Positions 30,885-40,557 of a stretch of DNA of 63,848 nucleotides are shown here, piece by piece (positions within the stretch are counted from its first letter, which is position 1; each line of letters starts with the position of its first letter). The DNA comes from Nemertoderma westbladi (Eukaryota; Xenacoelomorpha; Nemertodermatida; Nemertodermatidae). A model generated the notes under the pieces. That model made no database searches, had not been told where the DNA came from, and was given only the letters and a program-made list of their open reading frames with translations. The stretch lies in the NCBI GenBank assembly GCA_032718475.1, contig JAUCBJ010000532.1:1-63848 (forward strand), read 5' to 3'. Position numbers and translations under genes: made by a program.

Positions 30885-33800
30885 TTAAGTTGGGGAGTCC
30901 CTAGATGTTTGTTGGATTAGGGAGGTGGTCGTGGGAAGAGTATCTTGTCTCCCATAGTTTCCGGAGAGTTCTCTGTCTCTTTCCAGTAAACATAAGCGAC
31001 CAACTGGGCGATTGAGCTGCTGCGTCTCAAAGACAATTCCCGGTTTCTTGAAGTTACGTCGCATGACGACGAGTTCTACCGATCGCACCAAACCGTCATC
31101 CGAGATGTGGGTCTCGATTATACGACCTGTCTGCCACCGCTTACGTGGAAGGTCCACATCCACAATAAGAACCATGTCTCGAGCGCTTACGTTTTCTTGC
31201 TGCGCAAACCACTTAGTTCGAAGTTGTAGCGTGGGCAGATAATGTTTTTCGAAATGGTCAGCGAAACGACGGGATAACAACTGCATGAGTTGCCAAGTTT
31301 GTCGGCAGTATTCGTCTCCATCTGTGATTTCCGATTGTGGGAGCATGGCTACAGGTTTCTTCAGTAGGAAGTGCGCGGGTGTTAGCGCCTCCAGGGAATC
31401 GGGACTCGATGAGACTGGCATAAGCGGTCTCTCGTTGAGATAGGCGGCGATTTCTTCCATTAACGTCCGCAAAAGTTCGTCGGTGAGATAAGCGCGGCAA
31501 GGCACTATAAAATGAAATGCCGTCTTCACACTTCTTATTAATCTCTCCCAACTTCCTCCCCACCAAGGGGCGTCGGCGGCGTTGAAGGTCCAACTAGACG
31601 CTGTTACTCGTAGTTGGTCGTCCACCTGTCTTTGGTTCCAATCTTTGACGTAAGCTTTGATTTCATTGTTGGCACCAATGAAGTTTGTTCCCTTATCAGA
31701 TCTCATCGTGTTACTAGTGCCAAAGCGAGCGATCTGTCGTCGTAAGCTTAATAGAAAGCTGTTGGTAGATAAATCGTTCACCATATCGAGATGGATGGCT
31801 CTACAAGTCATACAAACAAAGATGACACACCATCTCTTGACTATAGTCCTAGCACGATATACTTCAATAGGGCCAAATAAATCCACACCGGTATTAGTAA
31901 AGGGTGGTTCATAAAAGCTTACTCGTTCCCTAGGTAATTCTGCCTCTCTCTGTGTTAAAGGCCTACTGAATGCTTTCCTACAGGGTATACAGTTCCTAAG
32001 AACTTGGTTCAGAGCTCTACGGGGTTTATAAAAATAATAGTGAGTTCGAATTTCGCTAAGAACTCGTTCTCTACCAGCATGATAAAGTTTGCTGTGAACA
32101 TCTACAATCATCTTGACTTGTATTTCAAGATTTCTAATGAGTATGGGGAACTTAGTATCAAAGGATAATGGGGCATTCGTTAATCTTCCTCCAACACGTA
32201 TCAACCCATCTATCATTGTGCTAGAGAAGCGATCCCTTAAGCGCATCTGTGGATTTCTCAACAACAGGAAATACTTATCGGAATCTTCATCGCATTGTAA
32301 GAGTCTCAGCATCTGTTTGTTGGTTTCTTCTTGCTCCTGATAACTGATCTTCTCCTTCAGAAACTTGTCGGGTACCTTATATTTGGGAATGTCTTTAATA
32401 ACATGGACCTGCACTGATGTGATTGGAGCGGTATCACCCTTTGTTTTCATCCCAGAGTAGTGATGGTGAAAACATCTCTTTAAATATGTAACGGCCTTAC
32501 AAAGCCGATTCCAAGAACTGTAGTGATGCATCGCTCTCTGCAGAAGAGGTGAGAGTCCTTGCGAGACGTCTGGTATACCAGATTTCCAATCCTTATCACG
32601 GATTTCCACAATGGGTTTATTTGTGGCTGTGGGTTTCTGATCCAAAGCGTCGTCTCCGGAAGTATGTAGTACAGACAGATCTACTGTGGGTTTGAATAAC
32701 TTCGATTTACTCCCCTGAGTTTTAGGCTTGACTTTCTCCGCTCCCTTGGCCTGTCTAATTTCTGCTGTAGTAAGATGAGGAGGCCATTCTTCTTCTTCTT
32801 GGTAGAGGAAGTCGGGCCCACCTAACCAGTCTGGAGTATCTACCAGTTCTTGTGGAGTTGCTCCCCTGGAAGCGATGTCTGCTGGATTAATCGTTCCGGG
32901 GCAATGTCTCCATTGATCCATCGTCGTGCGACTGAGTATAATAGCTACTCTGTTGGTAACGAAGACGCTGAACTGACAGACTTCATTGGTTATATACTCC
33001 AACACGAGTAAAGCGTCGGTCCAATAGACAGTTTTCTCCACGGGATAGTCGATCTGTTCTGTTACATTCTGGCCGATGGCTGTAGCGTATAGAGCCGCTT
33101 TTAACTCCGCTCGAGGAACTTTCAACTTGTTGTTTATCAATGCCTTAGAGGTAACCAAGGCGACTTTAATTCCATCCGGAGTTTCCACCCTTAGGTAGGC
33201 TACTATACCGATTCCCATATCGCTGGCGTCTCCAAACACATGGAGTTGATATGAATACGTAGGGAGAACATGACCAAAATATGAACGGGAAATTATGAAG
33301 TTTTCGATGGCTGGTAGAGACTCTTCCCATTTCATCCACTTCTTTAATAATTCTCCCTTAAGTGGATCGTCCCATGAGTGGTTTTCAAGCCACATTTGTT
33401 GTACTAAACTCCGAGCAATTAATATAACTGGGCTAATAAATCCCAATGGATCGAAATAAGTGCTCAGGATACTTAAACATATCCGTTTAGTCCGAACTGG
33501 ATTATCTCGCTGTTTTAGTTGGAAAAACAGGATATCTCTTTCTGTGTCCCATTTCAAACCAAGGGTCTTAGTTTCTGGGAGATCATCCTTTATTAGATCT
33601 AGGTCTTTTGTTCCTCGATCTTCTACCGGGATCGACTCCAGAAACTCACGGGAGTTGCTAGTAAATTTAGTTAATCGAAATCCTCCTTTCTTTAAGCATT
33701 CTACCGTTCCTTTAGCGACCTCAATGGCTTCTTCTACTGATGGAAGGGACTTCAGATTATCGTCAATGTAGATGTCTCGTTTGATATTGTCGATCACTTC

Positions 33801-36800
33801 TTTAGAGAAGGCGTCTCGGTTGTCATCCGCAGTGGTGCGCACCACGGAACAGGCGTTCGAAGGGCTCGAGATTATCCCAAAAGCTTGGATGGTCATCCAG
33901 TACTCCACAGGTTTCTTATTGAGGTCTCCTTCAGGCCACCACAAAAATCGTAGGCTATCTCGATCCCTATCCAGCGCTTTGACTTGTAAGAACATGCCTT
34001 CTATATCTGAGGCGAAAGCAATGGAGTATTGTCTTAATCTTAGTAGTATTCCCAACAAGGATTGGAGTAAGTTGGGTCCGGGTAACAATTCAGAATTAAG
34101 AGATTGGCCCATATAAAGGGCGGAACCGTCAAACACCACTCGTACTTCATGGGGTTTACCGGGTTTGGGAACGTAATGGTGAGTTAAGTAATACGTTCTC
34201 TCAGTTATAGGGGTTTCTTCCGGTACTAGCTCCGCATATCCCTTGCTAATAAACTTCTTCAACTGTGTTTGATACATTTCTTTAGCTGAAGAATTTGCCG
34301 TAAGGCGTCGATGTAGTTGAGCAATTCTTTTCTCCGCCAAAGGTCTGTTGTTAATGAACTTTGGTTCTCGCTTTCGGAAAGGAAGACCGATCTCATATCT
34401 ACCTTGATCTTTAAGAAAACGAGTAGTTGTCGCTTGGATCTGCTTGGCTCTTTCTTCCTCCACCGATAGGGCCTTATCGTAGGAGTTGGGCTCTACGACC
34501 TCTTGAGTAAAGAATCTCACGGCGTGTTCATCCCGAGTCTTGGCATTATAACGTTCAATGACGTCATTAAGCTCGTCGTTATAGTCGTCTCGCTCGGATG
34601 GGAGAAGGAGTTGGCATAAGTTCACTTGATTTTGCCAAGTCTCGCTTTCCTTAAGGAGATCGATGGCATTCTCCTCATCGAAGAGTTGATGTATATCGTC
34701 GTTGTCTGAGGAGTATGGAGTTCCCTCAGCTGGATCGTCGAACTCACTGTTCTCAACTTCCCATTCTCGCACTTGATATACCTGATCTTTCGGTAATCTT
34801 TCCATGAGAGTTCTACGGAAAGGGCCAGTAAAGTACCAACCTACTCTAGTTCTTACCGCATAGGTTTGTAGTGGCTGCGGTTGAGCAGGCCGTTTCTCCA
34901 ATGTCTCGAGCGCCTCATGCGCGTTTTGGCCGATGAGTATTTGCACTCCAGGATAATCAGTCTGGAATCGAGGTATCTTAAGATGTTGGATGCTCTCATC
35001 CTCGTCCCAATTATAAAGGTCTGCTTGAGTAGTAGCGAAGTTCTTTATAGCCACCATTTTCACTGACCTTATGCTATGTTCTCCTAGTTCGTCCTGGGGG
35101 GTGGACAACGCACCTACATAATAATCCGCTGTTACTGTAGATTTCCAAACCTGCATAATCCCTGACATGTTTAGCTTAGTTCGGAACTTGGGTTGTCCAG
35201 CGAATATGTCTTCGGCTAGCTCTTTGTCGATGAATGTTCCTGTACTACCGGAGTCAAGGAGGGCGTTCACTACATAACTCCTTTTTGGTCCGTGGACCCT
35301 TACCTGTACCACAGGAAATTCTCTAATCCCAACATTGGAAGTTGGCGCTTTCCAAGATGGTTGTCGATCAGAAGTAGTTAGAGCGAGGTCAATGTCTGTA
35401 TCTTTTTCATAAATGAGTGCTCGATACACTGTGGTATTTATCATGTAACAGGATTCGTTTTCGTCGGAGAACTCGTCTGTATAGAATCCTTCCATCTCAG
35501 ATTGATCAGTGTCGTTCACATCACTGAATTGGACATGTAGTTCGGAATCACTTACCTGACTCGGACTATTTCGCTCGAATTCAGTGTGCAACAAGATATG
35601 ATGTTTCGCACCGCACTTGGCACATCTTGTGTCAGAGTAACAGGTTCGCCGTTGGTGTCCTTGTCTGAGGCAATTATAACACAACCGCTTATCCCACATG
35701 ACTTCACGTCTCTCAGTTAATGATTTCTTTAGAAATTCATCACACATATTTAAGCGATGGGTCCCATCACATAGCGCACATTTCGGTTTGATGTTACTTA
35801 CCTTACTCTGAGTAACATTGTGTACACTTGTCTTTTCTTCGGGCTTTCTCACCTGAATTCTCTTGGGAGACGTAGGAGGAGTTTTTCTTACCTGTTCTCT
35901 CCTGTCATTGGTTCGAGACTTGAATTTACTTACCTGATCTTTAGGCATTTTATTTACGTAATAAGATCTGTCAGTGTCTTTCCCGCTATCTTCTCCTTGA
36001 GAAGTCTGGCTTTCGCCATCATCTGTATAACACACTGGTGTTACCTTTCTCCTAGCGACGGGTTTTTCACTTACCTTGTTTTCCGGTGTCTTCTCTCTGG
36101 ACAGTTTCAGGAGCTGTAATTTCACTTCTCCATCTAGGAATGACATGAGATCAGCCATGGTAGGGTCTCGTCGTTGTTGTTCCATCATATATAACACTTT
36201 CTTATCCCAGCGTGTACCTACTCCACCCTTCGGTAAAGTAGAAGCCACTGCTCTAATAACCATAGCATTCTGATACTCATGAGACTTACCTAGCCAATCT
36301 AATTGTCTGCAGATCTCCTGAATCTCATCGGAAAACTCTATAATTCTGCTGCTAATAAACTTTCGGGGCGCTACCAACTTTGCATACAAATACCCAGCTA
36401 TGTTATTCCTATTACCATACCTGATGTTTAGTGTATCCCAAACTTGTCTTAATCCGTCTGGATGTCCAATAAACTTTAACGCCATTAACTTGGGAGATCC
36501 TTCCAAGCACTCAATGAGGAATCTAAGTTTCTCTCCATTAGATAGCACAGAGTTCTGTATGTTATCTTTGTAATATTCATTAAAAGGTAACCATTTCATC
36601 TCATCTCCATTGAACTTGACGATCTCTCCCACCTTTACCGCTTGCCGGGCTTCGGTTCTAGCCATTTGACGCGTAAAACTTTCTTGGGCCATCGTGTTAT
36701 TTAATATCGAGTTATCGGTATATAAATTTCTCGGATTATGATCCGGTCTATAGGGAATATCATTATCAACAGGTCTATAATTACTCTTAATAGGGTTCAC

Positions 36801-38288
36801 TATAGGAGTTTCTACTTCGCTAGCAGTATAGATGCGTGTAGGCTCCACACCTTGCGCATGAGATACTTCAGACCTAACAGGTTGACACATTGTTACAGGG
36901 GGTGGTAGTATACCCTTTTGTAAATTTACTAATTTATCACGTTCTAGCGCGATACTTTGCTGCACTTCTTGCAACTCTAGCCTACTTTCCCTTACTGTGC
37001 CCTTAAATTGCTGAACGGTCTCCTGCATCTGTCCGAGCAGGAGATCCATCCCCCGTCGTCTCTCATCCACCCATTCAACCGCCGAAGCGGGATTCGCCAA
37101 CGTTGTAGCGGGCGGACGAGGGACAACGGGCGACAAATCATGAATATTTCGCTCGGAGTCCAGGGCATGAACTGTCTCATGGGCTGTTCTGCTGGGCACA
37201 GGTAGCTTAGTGCTGTGCAAAGGGAATTGAGAGGTAGGTTCAGGGAGTACAGGTGTCTCTACGACCGAAAGGGTGGCTTCGGGAACAGGCCTAATTATTT
37301 CAGGCTCATCTACTATAGTAGGGAGTCTCTCTATTGTAATTATTTGGTCTGTGGGTTCTGTACTACCTAAGTTGGTGTTATTTAGTTGCCTTCTAACAGC
37401 TGGAGGCAAATCAGGCAAATTCTGATGGTGGGATGTTCTTTTACGTCTGCTTAGGTGAGATCTATTTCCTTTGCCTTCAGTGTCAGTGGTATCGCCTTCC
37501 TCAGATGATGTATAACCTTGTCTTTTGGGAGTAGATCGATTCATCATCTGCATATTACTAGCTGTTAACTGTTTATTAAAGTTGTCTTGTCTCTCTTGAA
37601 GATTTTCCAACTCTAGTTGGGTTGTCTCTTCAGATGCCCTCCGTTCTGCTTCTGCCACTGCTATTTTTCTTTCCGCTTCGGCCGCCTTTCTTTCCGCTTC
37701 TGCTGCTGCCACTTTTCTTTCCGCTTCGGCCGCCTTTCTTTCGGCTTCTACTGCTGCAGCTGCCACTTTTCTTTCCGTTTCGGCCGCCTTTCTTTCGGCT
37801 TCTACTGCTGCTGCTGCCGCTTTTGCCTCTGCCGCTGCCGCTTTTGCCTCTGCCGCTGCCTCTGCCGCTTTTCTATCCACTTCTGCCGCTTTTCGTTCCG
37901 CTTCTGCCGCTGCCACTGCCGCTGCTGCTGTCTTTCTATCTTCTATACGTTTTTTCTTTACTTGTTCTTCTTGAACCTTAGCGATGCGGATGCTTTCATT
38001 GAATTTAGCTTGGTTCGCAGCTAACCTATCCACATCGATTGCGTCCAACACATGCTGGGCTCCTTCACTATTAGGGCTAAGCCCCTCTAACCTTCTCCTC
38101 AACTCTTCATCACCTAAAAAACGTTGATAGTCTGACAGATAGATGTCAATGGCATCCCTCTTATGCGGTTTCTCTGCCGTTGCTTCACTTTCCACTTGGG
38201 AAAAAGTAGCGTCTGTTGATTCTCCATGGGTTGAGCGCTCCACCAGCTGAGCTTTCCACTGAGCTGTTCCTTGAACCTGGAGACTCAC
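30885..38288 (-). CDS. BEL/Pao retrotransposon Gag-Pol polyprotein
   Basis: 2,467 codons without interruption. In order (approximate residues): Ala/Glu/Lys-rich charged helix 118-235; Gag domain of the DUF1759 type 530-700 (VKFNGDEMKWLPFNEYY); zinc knuckles 833-900 (CALCDGTHRLNMC, CYNCLRQGHQRRTC, CAKCGAKHH); aspartic protease near 1,010 (LLDSGSTGTFID); reverse transcriptase 1,380-1,560 with VVFDGSA, SDIEGMFLQV and YIDD at about 1,507; RNase H 1,680-1,805 (VFGDASDMGIG, YWTDALLVLEYI, PADIASRG); integrase with HX4H...CX2C zinc site 2,063-2,102 and the DDE triad (GVDLFGP, SDKGTNF, GSWERLIRSVK); C-terminal DUF5641-type domain 2,355-2,435. All catalytic motifs look intact. The first codon of this frame is GTG and no good ATG follows for over 200 residues; the same frame continues upstream beyond a single TAG. 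No LTRs were found. The gag part is rich in splice-donor strings. Confidence 0.93.
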   Translation of the reverse strand: MSLQVQGTAQWKAQLVERSTHGESTDATFSQVESEATAEKPHKRDAIDIYLSDYQRFLGDEELRRRLEGLSPNSEGAQHVLDAIDVDRLAANQAKFNESIRIAKVQEEQVKKKRIEDRKTAAAAVAAAEAERKAAEVDRKAAEAAAEAKAAAAEAKAAAAAVEAERKAAETERKVAAAAVEAERKAAEAERKVAAAEAERKAAEAERKIAVAEAERRASEETTQLELENLQERQDNFNKQLTASNMQMMNRSTPKRQGYTSSEEGDTTDTEGKGNRSHLSRRKRTSHHQNLPDLPPAVRRQLNNTNLGSTEPTDQIITIERLPTIVDEPEIIRPVPEATLSVVETPVLPEPTSQFPLHSTKLPVPSRTAHETVHALDSERNIHDLSPVVPRPPATTLANPASAVEWVDERRRGMDLLLGQMQETVQQFKGTVRESRLELQEVQQSIALERDKLVNLQKGILPPPVTMCQPVRSEVSHAQGVEPTRIYTASEVETPIVNPIKSNYRPVDNDIPYRPDHNPRNLYTDNSILNNTMAQESFTRQMARTEARQAVKVGEIVKFNGDEMKWLPFNEYYKDNIQNSVLSNGEKLRFLIECLEGSPKLMALKFIGHPDGLRQVWDTLNIRYGNRNNIAGYLYAKLVAPRKFISSRIIEFSDEIQEICRQLDWLGKSHEYQNAMVIRAVASTLPKGGVGTRWDKKVLYMMEQQRRDPTMADLMSFLDGEVKLQLLKLSREKTPENKVSEKPVARRKVTPVCYTDDGESQTSQGEDSGKDTDRSYYVNKMPKDQVSKFKSRTNDRREQVRKTPPTSPKRIQVRKPEEKTSVHNVTQSKVSNIKPKCALCDGTHRLNMCDEFLKKSLTERREVMWDKRLCYNCLRQGHQRRTCYSDTRCAKCGAKHHILLHTEFERNSPSQVSDSELHVQFSDVNDTDQSEMEGFYTDEFSDENESCYMINTTVYRALIYEKDTDIDLALTTSDRQPSWKAPTSNVGIREFPVVQVRVHGPKRSYVVNALLDSGSTGTFIDKELAEDIFAGQPKFRTKLNMSGIMQVWKSTVTADYYVGALSTPQDELGEHSIRSVKMVAIKNFATTQADLYNWDEDESIQHLKIPRFQTDYPGVQILIGQNAHEALETLEKRPAQPQPLQTYAVRTRVGWYFTGPFRRTLMERLPKDQVYQVREWEVENSEFDDPAEGTPYSSDNDDIHQLFDEENAIDLLKESETWQNQVNLCQLLLPSERDDYNDELNDVIERYNAKTRDEHAVRFFTQEVVEPNSYDKALSVEEERAKQIQATTTRFLKDQGRYEIGLPFRKREPKFINNRPLAEKRIAQLHRRLTANSSAKEMYQTQLKKFISKGYAELVPEETPITERTYYLTHHYVPKPGKPHEVRVVFDGSALYMGQSLNSELLPGPNLLQSLLGILLRLRQYSIAFASDIEGMFLQVKALDRDRDSLRFLWWPEGDLNKKPVEYWMTIQAFGIISSPSNACSVVRTTADDNRDAFSKEVIDNIKRDIYIDDNLKSLPSVEEAIEVAKGTVECLKKGGFRLTKFTSNSREFLESIPVEDRGTKDLDLIKDDLPETKTLGLKWDTERDILFFQLKQRDNPVRTKRICLSILSTYFDPLGFISPVILIARSLVQQMWLENHSWDDPLKGELLKKWMKWEESLPAIENFIISRSYFGHVLPTYSYQLHVFGDASDMGIGIVAYLRVETPDGIKVALVTSKALINNKLKVPRAELKAALYATAIGQNVTEQIDYPVEKTVYWTDALLVLEYITNEVCQFSVFVTNRVAIILSRTTMDQWRHCPGTINPADIASRGATPQELVDTPDWLGGPDFLYQEEEEWPPHLTTAEIRQAKGAEKVKPKTQGSKSKLFKPTVDLSVLHTSGDDALDQKPTATNKPIVEIRDKDWKSGIPDVSQGLSPLLQRAMHHYSSWNRLCKAVTYLKRCFHHHYSGMKTKGDTAPITSVQVHVIKDIPKYKVPDKFLKEKISYQEQEETNKQMLRLLQCDEDSDKYFLLLRNPQMRLRDRFSSTMIDGLIRVGGRLTNAPLSFDTKFPILIRNLEIQVKMIVDVHSKLYHAGRERVLSEIRTHYYFYKPRRALNQVLRNCIPCRKAFSRPLTQREAELPRERVSFYEPPFTNTGVDLFGPIEVYRARTIVKRWCVIFVCMTCRAIHLDMVNDLSTNSFLLSLRRQIARFGTSNTMRSDKGTNFIGANNEIKAYVKDWNQRQVDDQLRVTASSWTFNAADAPWWGGSWERLIRSVKTAFHFIVPCRAYLTDELLRTLMEEIAAYLNERPLMPVSSSPDSLEALTPAHFLLKKPVAMLPQSEITDGDEYCRQTWQLMQLLSRRFADHFEKHYLPTLQLRTKWFAQQENVSARDMVLIVDVDLPRKRWQTGRIIETHISDDGLVRSVELVVMRRNFKKPGIVFETQQLNRPVGRLCLLERDRELSGNYGRQDTLPTTTSLIQQTSRDSPT

Positions 38289-38297
38289 CCGCTGAAA

Positions 38298-38792
38298 CTA
38301 AGTCTTTACGGCAACTTGCAACGACGTGTCTTGTCTTCTTTTAGAAGCCTCCTCAAAGGCCGATAAGATTAGCCTAATTCGCAGAATTCTTTCTCTAACT
38401 TGATAAAGCAGTTGTCCCTGCTCTTGAGGTCCTTGAGGTTGTTGAAACAGTTGTTCTTTTACTCGCTCCATAGAGCTGAAGAATCCCTGTGCGTATCCGG
38501 CTGCGGACCTCTTCCACACAGCTGGATCGATGGTTTCCTTGGCTACTCCCATCCGGTGTATGTCTTCCCAGGCAGCTTCTGATAAATCAAACGGGAGTCC
38601 GGGTCCGGGGAAGTTCCATTGCGACTCGACCATAGACTTCAGTTCTTCCCTTGTGTATCCCTCATAACTATCTTTAGTTGATCGCTTACTTCTCGCCCAA
38701 TCGATCTGGTGTTCTTCCACCGCGATCAATAACCTAGTGAGTACGGCTGCAGGAAGGATGAGAAGGGGATCCGAATAAACCGCATCCGTCAT
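38298..38792 (-). CDS. BEL element N-terminal gag-like frame, ends at a TAG in frame with Gag-Pol
   Basis: 164 codons from ATG in the same frame as the Gag-Pol polyprotein. A single TAG (38,298-38,300) and three sense codons separate them. It encodes a helical, charged protein with TREELKSMVESQWNFPGPGL and a C-terminal helix rich in Gln and Arg. The frame is open further upstream of the ATG, to a stop near 38,925, overlapping the short frame before it. Either the TAG is read through, or it is a mutation that closes gag. Confidence 0.6.
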   Translation of the reverse strand: MTDAVYSDPLLILPAAVLTRLLIAVEEHQIDWARSKRSTKDSYEGYTREELKSMVESQWNFPGPGLPFDLSEAAWEDIHRMGVAKETIDPAVWKRSAAGYAQGFFSSMERVKEQLFQQPQGPQEQGQLLYQVRERILRIRLILSAFEEASKRRQDTSLQVAVKT

Positions 38793-38832
38793 CCTTGCTC
38801 CGCGCTCGGGTGTCAGCTCTACAGTATCTTCA

Positions 38833-39102
38833 CTACTGGAGCTGTCGGGCCGCTGAGAAATAAGTTCTTGGCTCGCGGGTTGTTGCTGTTCCCCTGCTTC
38901 TTGGTCCCGCTTGACCTCGAGTGCCTATGATAGACCTACGATGTTGGACCAGCCTAGGTTCTGTTATTACTACTGGAGGGATGACCTTCCTCACAGTGGG
39001 AGGTGAACTGAACTTAGGTGTAGACGGTTCTACACCCTTATCTGAGTCGCAGATAGTTACATCTAATAAACTGTCTGACAGGTTCTGCTTAGTATCAGAC
39101 AT
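38833..39102 (-). CDS. BEL element first short frame
   Basis: From ATG at 39,102 the frame encodes about 89 residues, beginning MSDTKQNLSDSLLDV, low in structure and Ser/Thr/Arg-rich. It overlaps by roughly 90 bp the upstream extension of the next frame, which is displaced by +1. In other BEL elements gag starts about here, so this is probably the true N terminus. A recoding event, a small intron or an indel would have to join it to the next part. Confidence 0.5.
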   Translation of the reverse strand: MSDTKQNLSDSLLDVTICDSDKGVEPSTPKFSSPPTVRKVIPPVVITEPRLVQHRRSIIGTRGQAGPRSRGTATTREPRTYFSAARQLQ

Positions 39103-39114
39103 GTTTGTTTGCAC

Positions 39115-39225
39115 AGTTGAATGCCTACTGCTATATTACAGTCTAAGTAAGTCTAGTAATTCAGCATTAACTGCTAGCCTAGTAATTAATTACCGATACT
39201 GCTACTCAGTGTAGCGTGATATATA
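39115..39225. other. Leader upstream of the BEL gag
   Basis: Short AT-rich stretch between the first ATG and the tandem repeats. No primer-binding site or LTR border could be recognised. Confidence 0.4.
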
Positions 39226-39600
39226 TATAATGTTAGAATACCGGTATGCTTATGGTATATATAAGTATTATTACAGACTAGAATTAATTACAGAATACCG
39301 GTATGATTTCAGCACAAATATAAATATATAATAGGCCTATCGTGGATACCGGTATGCAGTTTACACTTATAGTATATATAAGTATTATTAGTAACTAGAA
39401 TTAATTACAGAATACCGGTATGATTTCAGCACAAATATAAATATATAATAGGCCTATCGTGGATACCGGTATGCAGTTTACACTTATAGTATATATAAGT
39501 ATAATTATTAACTAAAATTAATTACAGAATACCGGTATGATTTCAGCCTAAGTTTATGAAAATAAAGATAATAAGCCTATTGTAAATACCGGTATATCAA
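39226..39600. repeat. 117-bp tandem repeats with ATACCGGTAT palindromes
   Basis: About three copies of a 117-bp unit (the last interval is 123 bp). Each carries two copies of the 10-bp palindrome ATACCGGTAT; seven lie at 39,238, 39,295, 39,346, 39,412, 39,463, 39,529 and 39,586. The units also share AGGCCTATCGTGGATACC and GATTTCAGCACAAATATAAA. They stand upstream of the BEL gag and may belong to its LTR or leader. Confidence 0.9.
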
Positions 39601-40557
39601 TTATTTTAAATAATTGAATTTCTCAATTTTAAGGGTTACTTGGTTACTTTAACTTACTTTATTACCGTTATTTAAGCAGTAGTCCAACTGATATTGAGAC
39701 CTAATTGTTATATGGCAGGCCTACTATTTATAAATCGTTTGAGTTGATTTATAATATATATATACCCGTTTAATGGGTTTTGTCAATGTTTGAAATAAAT
39801 GTTATTATTTCTGGGGGAGTCACTACACATAAGCTGTGCGCTCTCAGTGGAGTGCTACTTGTTGGACACTAAAACAAATAATTCTAATTTAACTAAGTTA
39901 CTTAATACTACAAATTACGTACAATTCGGGTTGAGATTACAATCTCTAAATAAACACAAAAATTTTATTACAAATACACAAATACAAATTTTTAGGGTAA
40001 TTTTACAAGAAGTCTACTAACCAGCCTAACAAAGGGTTAGAATATCTGGTTATTACAACGGACAGGTTACTACGGTATTTGAAAATAATAAGTAGTAGTA
40101 AATATACTGTGTTGTCCAGATAGGAAAATACCACCGCCTGACGACCTATAACCGTATCGCTATAGGTACTACGTTATGTATCACGGAGTGTCCCTACCTA
40201 GAAGTTAATTACCGCGGTCTACCAGAACCAACGTGCCTATTAACCACTTTACAACACAAATACACTGCCTACACACTAATCACCTTCGGAAAGTACTGTA
40301 CACTAAACCCTAAATTAGGTACAAGTACTTGTACAACAAATAATCAGTAGTTAAAAATACTTGAACAGCTAAAAGAACCACGGTATCTGCCGGAGTGACC
40401 AAAGCATAAAATCTCCAGTCTTTACCTACGCCGAGCAGCCCTGATGTAGTACCGGGGTTAGTTTAACTATAACGGTATGTATAACAAACACAATTACTGT
40501 AGGAATAAACTTGGGGAATGAATGTTGCGAATAATCGCATAAACTCTGAATAATAAA
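39601..40557. other. Non-coding, nothing recognised
   Basis: AT-rich sequence upstream of the BEL element. An open frame at 39,799-40,020 has no recognisable content. Confidence 0.4.
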
